This document shows, piece after piece, positions 62,258 through 64,000 of a stretch of DNA of 64,000 bases. A program made the position numbers and the translations under genes. The notes below the pieces were generated by a model, which was given only the letters and a program-made list of their open reading frames with translations, did not search any database and was not told the origin of the DNA. Numbering within the stretch: the stretch's first letter is position 1; every line of letters starts with the position of its first letter. Source of the stretch: Pedobacter sandarakinus (GTDB lineage Bacteria > Bacteroidota > Bacteroidia > Sphingobacteriales > Sphingobacteriaceae); NCBI RefSeq assembly GCF_026240095.1, contig NZ_JAPIVG010000001.1:682001-746000 (forward strand), in the 5' to 3' direction.

Positions 62258-62606
62258 CAGGGAGTGTTCGGTTATAATCCGTTATCATAAAAACGATTAA
62301 GATGAGCAAACTCGCTGTAGCGTAAAAAATTTCGTCGACCAGGTTACCTTTGAAGATGGTGAAAGCAAGTATAAGTAGAACAATGCTTACAACAAGTTCA
62401 ATCAAGCCGTGGAGCCTAAGGTTGATAATTTTGAAAATGCCGCCGCTAAAGTTAGTGGTAATGGTTAATAAAAAATGAACCACGCCAAGAATATAGGCTA
62501 ACGTAGATGCAACTGGCGAAAGTCCGAATAGATCAGGGGAGATTAATAGCAGCATGACAATAATATAGTCGAGTACTGCATGAGATTTGGGGGAAAGAAT
62601 TTTCAT
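62247..62606 (-). CDS. Small four-helix membrane protein (SPW-repeat-like)
   Basis: A 119-residue membrane protein with four hydrophobic segments (about 10-30, 33-53, 65-85, 90-112). The Ser-His-Ala-Val-Leu-Asp-Tyr start resembles small SPW-repeat membrane proteins. Its 3' end overlaps the ATL gene's end by 11 bp. Function unknown. Confidence 0.75.
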   Translation of the reverse strand: MKILSPKSHAVLDYIIVMLLLISPDLFGLSPVASTLAYILGVVHFLLTITTNFSGGIFKIINLRLHGLIELVVSIVLLILAFTIFKGNLVDEIFYATASLLILIVFMITDYNRTLPVIL

Positions 62607-62655
62607 AAACTATGTATTTACAGTTTTAACAAATAAATTTAAAAAAAGATTTCAA

Positions 62656-63000
62656 ATGGGAAAGTTAGTGGAAGAGTTTAATGGCTATCGCGAGAAAATG
62701 AACGATAGAATCATGGACACAGCAAATACGAATATCAAGCGATTCTTTGCACTAGATACCACTTCGTATGCTGATGGCGCATTGGATGTAAAAACTAAAG
62801 AAATGTTAGGTTTAGTGGCATCTATGGTACTCCGTTGTGATGACTGCATAAAATATCATTTAGGCAAATGCTATGATGCTGGCGTAAACAGTGATGAAAT
62901 GAATGAGATTTTCATGATTGCGAATTTAGTAGGCGGAAGCATTGTAATTCCACATTACAGACGAGCTGTAGAATACTGGGATGAATTATCTTTAGGTTAA
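62656..63000 (+). CDS. AhpD-like carboxymuconolactone decarboxylase family protein
   Basis: A 114-residue protein from ATG 62656; the extension to 62587 overlaps the membrane gene and is not homologous-looking. The redox motif is Cys61-Asp-Asp-Cys64 with His68 (Arg-Cys-Asp-Asp-Cys-Ile-Lys-Tyr-His), as in AhpD-type peroxidase partners. It likely reduces disulfides in peroxide defence. It lies near oxyR and sodA, which fits a stress role. Confidence 0.88.
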   Translation: MGKLVEEFNGYREKMNDRIMDTANTNIKRFFALDTTSYADGALDVKTKEMLGLVASMVLRCDDCIKYHLGKCYDAGVNSDEMNEIFMIANLVGGSIVIPHYRRAVEYWDELSLG

Positions 63001-63087
63001 CTTTAAGGTGATGTAACCTTGCTTTAACAGCATAAATTATCTTATCAGTAGCAATATCCCGCAGAAATTCCTCAAAATCTTAAATAT

Positions 63088-63924
63088 ATGAAATTGAATA
63101 TCTTCGGAGGTAAAACCTTAAAAGACAAAGTTAGAGCGCAATTAAAAAAGTTAAATTGGGAAGTTGACTTTAATATAGTTCTAGGATTACTTAAACCTAC
63201 TATTTCGATAAAAACAAAAAAAGCGACGGAAAAAATCAAAATTGGTGCATCCAAATTTGGCGGACTACCTGATTTGCCAAAAAAAACTCAATGGCCAAGA
63301 TTAAATGGTGCTCCATTTGCATTCATTGGCCAAATCAATTTAGAAGAAATAAGGTTTGATATTGAGAATAAATTACCAAAAAGAGGAATTTTATACTTTT
63401 TCCTTTCAACAAATCAATTCGACTACCAAATGGAACCGTTTGATAAAATCCATAAGGTTTTGTTTTTTAATGAAAAACTCGAGAATTTAAAAACTCAAGA
63501 CTATCCTGAAAATTTTAATGATTTAGCAAAGTTCAAAGAGTGTATAATTGAATATACCGAACATTACTCATTACCATCTTATCAAAACTATCAAATTGCT
63601 GAAAGTGGTTTTGGTGATGAAGATGAAAATCTACTTTTTGAAGCAAACGAATTAATTTGTGAAATAACTGGCGCTAATCAGGACGTTGGACATCAAATTT
63701 TAGGTAATGCCAATGCAGTTCAAGGTGATGTAAGTCGTTCGTGGGTAAACCAAAGTCATCTTAACAAAAAGGAAATTGTTCTTTTACTCCAAGTGGATAT
63801 GTTAGATGAAAACCCAGAGTTCAATAGATTCGGGGCAACTGGCGGGATATATTTTGGAATAACGATGCAAGATTTAGAGAATGGAAACTTTGAAAATACA
63901 AAGTTTGAGATTCAGAATTCTTAA
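63088..63924 (+). CDS. DUF1963 (YwqG-family) protein
   Basis: A 278-residue soluble protein of the DUF1963 family. Features are Ser-Lys-Phe-Gly-Gly-Leu-Pro-Asp-Leu-Pro, Pro-Phe-Ala-Phe-Ile-Gly-Gln-Ile-Asn-Leu, Gly-His-Gln-Ile-Leu-Gly and the C-terminal Phe-Gly-Ile-Thr-Met-Gln-Asp-Leu. Function is unknown. It has a somewhat more AT-rich style than its neighbours. Confidence 0.85.
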   Translation: MKLNIFGGKTLKDKVRAQLKKLNWEVDFNIVLGLLKPTISIKTKKATEKIKIGASKFGGLPDLPKKTQWPRLNGAPFAFIGQINLEEIRFDIENKLPKRGILYFFLSTNQFDYQMEPFDKIHKVLFFNEKLENLKTQDYPENFNDLAKFKECIIEYTEHYSLPSYQNYQIAESGFGDEDENLLFEANELICEITGANQDVGHQILGNANAVQGDVSRSWVNQSHLNKKEIVLLLQVDMLDENPEFNRFGATGGIYFGITMQDLENGNFENTKFEIQNS

Positions 63925-63942
63925 TAGCCAATAATAGTAGAT

Positions 63943-64000
63943 TTGAAAATACATTACACCCCAGATTTAAAAAGAGGCAAAACCAAATGGAAAATAAAGA
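63943..64000 (+). CDS. Possible 5' end of a gene running out of the window
   Basis: From TTG 63943 the frame is open to the window end and reads like protein (Lys-Ile-His-Tyr-Thr-Pro-Asp-Leu-Lys-Arg). The TTG overlaps a TAGATTTG box, so the real start may differ. Only 19 codons are visible. Confidence 0.2.
   Translation, partial: MKIHYTPDLKRGKTKWKIK

Noticed and set aside
62587-62655. Longer start of the AhpD-like gene
   Set aside because: It overlaps the divergent membrane gene and adds residues unlike the family.
1-64000. CRISPR arrays, rRNA, tRNA, prophage or insertion sequences
   Set aside because: No regularly spaced repeats, cloverleaf-like tRNA segments, transposase or integrase genes were recognised by eye.

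Overview
The window looks like chromosomal DNA of a Bacteroidota bacterium, most likely a Pedobacter-like member of the Sphingobacteriaceae. This is judged from family content and not from a database search. Pointers are the gliding protein GldD, a GLPGLI-family protein beside its outer-membrane partner, several TonB-plug proteins, an AT-rich sequence with few Shine-Dalgarno sites, and many perfect Bacteroidota -7 promoter boxes (TAnnTTTG). No rRNA, tRNA, CRISPR array, prophage, integrase or insertion sequence was seen. The gene order looks like ordinary core chromosome.

Layout. 1-8.3 kb: 3' end of an arginase-family gene, a TlpA-type thioredoxin, then on the minus strand purD, a 2,4-dienoyl-CoA reductase, a delta3-delta2-enoyl-CoA isomerase, a 900-residue MG2/TonB-plug protein and dcd. 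8.4-10.5 kb: phosphopantetheinyl transferase, lipB and an SGNH lipoprotein. 10.6-17.6 kb: an envelope locus (RDD protein; SpoIIM-like, membrane protein, DUF4129, DUF4350, MoxR ATPase, DUF58). 17.6-24.5 kb: nucleoid-associated protein, a divergent TlpA / small His-Cys protein + TonB receptor pair, an Old Yellow Enzyme and an aldo/keto reductase. 24.8-27.7 kb: a YtrA-type GntR/ABC operon with a clear operator. 27.9-33.4 kb: alpha/beta hydrolase, DUF6263-like protein, MtfA-like peptidase, Gfo/Idh oxidoreductase and an RlmI-like methyltransferase. 33.5-40.1 kb: a uronate operon (GH105 hydrolase, uxaC, kdgK, eda, hexuronate transporter) behind a 650-bp leader region with a LacI-type palindrome. 40.7-50.9 kb: GLPGLI protein, outer-membrane beta-barrel, ALDH7-type dehydrogenase, M1 peptidase, NTF2-like and TPR proteins. 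51-55.6 kb: comA-like, aroE, gldD, MBL hydrolase, FtsX-like permease, lipoprotein. 55.7-64 kb: SSS symporter, csaA, tadA, MnSOD, oxyR, trmB, an alkyltransferase-like protein, an AhpD-like protein and a DUF1963 protein.

How genes work together. The isomerase and dienoyl-CoA reductase are the two auxiliary enzymes needed to degrade unsaturated fatty acids. The uronate operon takes unsaturated oligogalacturonides to KDG and KDPG, but uxaA and uxaB must lie elsewhere. SOD, OxyR and the AhpD-like protein form a loose oxidative-stress neighbourhood. The MoxR/DUF58/SpoIIM/DUF4129/DUF4350 block is the best candidate for an uncharacterised multi-protein system. Several genes carry a -7 box only 4-6 bases before the start codon, so their mRNAs are predicted to be leaderless.
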